Shown one piece after another: positions 62,039 through 64,000 of a DNA stretch of 64,000 bases (position 1 is its first letter; every line of letters starts with the position of its first letter). A program made the translations under genes and the position numbers. Under the pieces are notes generated by a model. It saw only the letters and a program-made list of their open reading frames with translations, was not told where the DNA came from and ran no database searches. Source of the stretch: Palsa-1447 sp964414785 (GTDB taxonomy: Bacteria > Verrucomicrobiota > Verrucomicrobiia > Opitutales > Opitutaceae); NCBI GenBank assembly GCA_964414785.1, contig CAYPXZ010000017.1:11805-75804 (forward strand). Reading direction: 5' to 3'.

Positions 62039-62218
62039 ATGGCCAATCCCAAACGCAAGCAGTCCAAGCGCCGTAGCGCAAACCGTCGTGCAGCCAACGC
62101 TTTCATAGCGCCAGAGTTCGCCCGGGACCCCTCGGACGGCAGCCTCGTTAGGGCTCACCGGGTCAACCCGAAGACAGGAACCTACAGGGGCCGCCAGGTC
62201 CTCAACGTAGAGGTCTAA
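62039..62218 (+). CDS. rpmF: 50S ribosomal protein L32
   Basis: 59 residues: MANPKRKQSKRRSANRRAANAFIAPEFARDP, TYRGRQVLNVEV. Full length and typical N-terminus of L32; no zinc-binding CxxC pair, so the zinc-free form. Start at 62039. Heads the usual rpmF-plsX-fabH order, which couples ribosome output with lipid synthesis. Confidence 0.95.
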   Translation: MANPKRKQSKRRSANRRAANAFIAPEFARDPSDGSLVRAHRVNPKTGTYRGRQVLNVEV

Positions 62219-62254
62219 TCCCCGCCGTCCAGAAAAGGCGGTAAGCCGACGGTC

Positions 62255-63304
62255 ATGGCCCCCGGAACACCCGGTCGGATTGCAGTCGACGCGATGGGGG
62301 GCGACTTGGGCCCGAGCGAGGTGGTCGCGGCCGTCAAGCTCGCCCTCTCGCAGAGCCCGGGGCTTAACCCCATCACCCTGGTCGGGGACGAGGCCGTCCT
62401 GCGGCCCATCATCTCCCACTACGGGCTTCAGCGCAGCGACCGGGTCGCGGTCCTGCACGCAAGCGAGGTGATCACGATGGACGACAAGCCCCTCGCGGCC
62501 CTCAAGAAGAAGAAGGACTCCTCGATGGTGCGGGCGATCGAGCTCGTGAAGGCCGGCCAGGCGAACGTCGTGGTCAGCTGCGGCAACACCGGGGCGCTCA
62601 TGGCCTGCGGGACCCTGCGCCTGAGGACCATGGACGGGGTCGCAAGGCCGGCCCTGGCCGCCGTGGTGCCGAGGGAGGGCGGGCACTTCGTCCTCATCGA
62701 CGCGGGCGCCAACCCCGAGGCGAAGCCCGAGCACCTGGTCCACAATTCGATCCTTGGGAGCCACTACTGCCGGGTCATGCTCGGCATCCCCAACCCGAGG
62801 GTCGGGCTCATGTCGATCGGCACCGAGGACGGGAAGGGCAATTCGCTGATCACCGAGACCAACGAGCTCCTGAAGCGGATCGACGGGATCATCAACTACT
62901 CGGGCCCCATCGAGGGGTTCCAAGTGTTCGCCGAGCACGTGGATGTCGTCGTGTGCGACGGGTTCGTCGGCAACATCATGCTCAAGAGCTGGGAGTCGCT
63001 CGAGAAGTTCATCCGCAGCATGCTGCGCGAGGAGCTGGGGGCGAACCCGATGCGCCGCACCGGCGCCCTCCTCTCGAAGGGCGCGTTCGCGGCCCTCAAG
63101 GACCGGATCAACCCGGAGCGCTACGGCGGGGCCCCGCTCCTCGGGCTTCGCGGGAACATCCTCAAGGCCCACGGCTCGTCGAACCGCAACGCGATCAAGA
63201 GCGCGATCCGCGCGGCCGGCGAAATCATCAAGGCGGACATGAACCAAAGGATGGTGGCGGACATTGCGCGGGCCAACGACCTGCTCAGCGTCCCTGCGGC
63301 TTAG
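62255..63304 (+). CDS. plsX: Phosphate acyltransferase PlsX
   Basis: 349 residues: IAVDAMGGDLGPSEVVAAVKLAL, VVSCGNTGALMACG, IDAGANPEAKPEHLVHN and VVVCDGFVGNIMLKSWESL. Converts acyl-ACP to acyl-phosphate, the first step toward phospholipid. Follows rpmF by 36 bases and leads fabH by 10. Confidence 0.96.
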   Translation: MAPGTPGRIAVDAMGGDLGPSEVVAAVKLALSQSPGLNPITLVGDEAVLRPIISHYGLQRSDRVAVLHASEVITMDDKPLAALKKKKDSSMVRAIELVKAGQANVVVSCGNTGALMACGTLRLRTMDGVARPALAAVVPREGGHFVLIDAGANPEAKPEHLVHNSILGSHYCRVMLGIPNPRVGLMSIGTEDGKGNSLITETNELLKRIDGIINYSGPIEGFQVFAEHVDVVVCDGFVGNIMLKSWESLEKFIRSMLREELGANPMRRTGALLSKGAFAALKDRINPERYGGAPLLGLRGNILKAHGSSNRNAIKSAIRAAGEIIKADMNQRMVADIARANDLLSVPAA

Positions 63305-63314
63305 CACCTCCGGC

Positions 63315-64000
63315 ATGTCCACCCGCTCGACCGTCATCCTAGGCACCGGCTCCTACGCCCCCGACCGAATCCTCTCCAACGAGGACGTCGCGAAGATGGT
63401 GGACACCTCCGACGAGTGGATCCGCGCAAGGAGCGGGATCAGGGAGCGCCGGATCGCGGGCCCCGAGCAGGCCACGAGCGACCTGGCGATAGAGGCCGCC
63501 AAGCGGGCCCTCGCGGACTCCGGAGTCGCGGCCTCCGAGATCGACCTGGTCGTGATCGCGACCGTGACCCCCGACTACCCGATGCCGTCAACCGCGTGCA
63601 TCATCCAGCACAAGCTCGGGATCCCGAGCACGGCCGCCTGCTTTGACGTGAACGCCGCGTGCTCGGGCTTCATCTACGCGATCGACACCGCGTGCGCGAT
63701 GCTCGGCTCGGGGCGCTACAACAAGGCGCTCGTCATCGGCGCCGAGAAGCTCTCCTCGGTCGTCGACTGGCAGGACCGGGGCACCTGCATGCTCTTCGGC
63801 GACGGGGCCGGGGCGGTCGTCGTCGGCGTGAGCGCGAAGCGCGGCGTCGGCCTGATCGCCACGAAGCTCGGCTCGCTCGGCGAGGACACCGACCTGCTCC
63901 TCATCCCCGGGGGCGGCAGCCGGACCCCCTCCACGGCCGAGTCTATAGGCCGCGGCGAGCAGTTCATCAAGATGAAGGGCAAGGAGGTCTTCAAGCTGGC
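63315..64000 (+). CDS. fabH: 3-oxoacyl-ACP synthase III (KASIII), 3' end missing
   Basis: 228 residues to the right edge. Start ILGTGSYAPDRILSNEDV, then active-site FDVNAACSGFIYAI with the catalytic Cys, and GDGAGAVVVG. The catalytic His and Asn lie beyond the edge. Condenses acetyl-CoA with malonyl-ACP to start fatty-acid chains. Last visible gene of the rpmF-plsX-fabH group. Confidence 0.95.
   Translation, partial: MSTRSTVILGTGSYAPDRILSNEDVAKMVDTSDEWIRARSGIRERRIAGPEQATSDLAIEAAKRALADSGVAASEIDLVVIATVTPDYPMPSTACIIQHKLGIPSTAACFDVNAACSGFIYAIDTACAMLGSGRYNKALVIGAEKLSSVVDWQDRGTCMLFGDGAGAVVVGVSAKRGVGLIATKLGSLGEDTDLLLIPGGGSRTPSTAESIGRGEQFIKMKGKEVFKL

Noticed and set aside
1..64000. CRISPR array, integrase, transposase, rRNA
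   Set aside because: Read for direct repeats with regular spacers, DDE or tyrosine/serine recombinase motifs and rRNA cores on both strands; none seen. Terminal repeats may hide in the assembly gaps.

Overview
The window looks like chromosomal DNA of a high-GC member of the Verrucomicrobiota, most likely class Opitutia (family Opitutaceae or a close relative). This is inferred from gene content and not from a marker-gene search. The pointers are a DUF5069 protein, a small-sigma-factor/membrane-partner pair, a family-B DNA polymerase in an ordinary bacterial context, secreted glycosidases ending in Ig-like and tandem C-terminal domains, a ClpS gene followed by an unknown gene, and the rpmF-plsX-fabH order. 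There are four runs of 100 N (3621-3720, 5377-5476, 7962-8061, 17397-17496), so this is a scaffold. The first gap is almost certainly false: both of its edges carry the same 55 bases.

Layout, left part (1-11.6 kb, accessory): a truncated GH172/DUF2961 glycosidase, an orphan antitoxin-like ORF, a lipoprotein, a 938-residue low-complexity membrane protein split by the false gap, a TIR-TolB-like-TPR protein, a mobile mystery A/B (HTH plus Fic) pair, a secreted S26B-like peptidase homologue, a PLP-dependent threonine-dehydratase-like enzyme, and a ParE/Phd toxin-antitoxin pair.

Middle (11.7-35 kb): two paralogous amidohydrolases with a Rieske ferredoxin; CheW and a chemoreceptor; an ECF sigma factor with a membrane partner; a class A acid phosphatase; a PIN toxin broken by one missing base beside its intact antitoxin; an alpha-L-rhamnosidase; ndk; a TIGR01777 epimerase; a photolyase translationally coupled to glycogen synthase; a shortened receiver-HPt protein; RNase R; DUF5069; a family-B polymerase; a UGT-like glycosyltransferase; and a CopG/RelE module.

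Right part (35-64 kb): a 1.49-kresidue hybrid histidine kinase with a periplasmic propeller; a Tat-exported Gfo/Idh/MocA oxidoreductase; proS-clpS and a companion gene; a secreted protein with a TonB C-terminal domain; argA; a PIN toxin cassette lying between two copies of a terminator-like repeat; a purine permease; a fused ABC permease; an EamA transporter; a secreted isoamylase/pullulanase; a secreted adenosine deaminase; and the envelope and lipid genes glmM-trpD-uppP (leftward) and rpmF-plsX-fabH (rightward).

Taken together the cell appears to be motile or chemotactic, to degrade plant-type polysaccharides and starch-like glucans outside the cytoplasm, to store glycogen, and to carry an unusually dense set of toxin-antitoxin cassettes (five modules and one orphan antitoxin) inserted between housekeeping genes. 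No rRNA, tRNA, CRISPR array, transposase or prophage was found.
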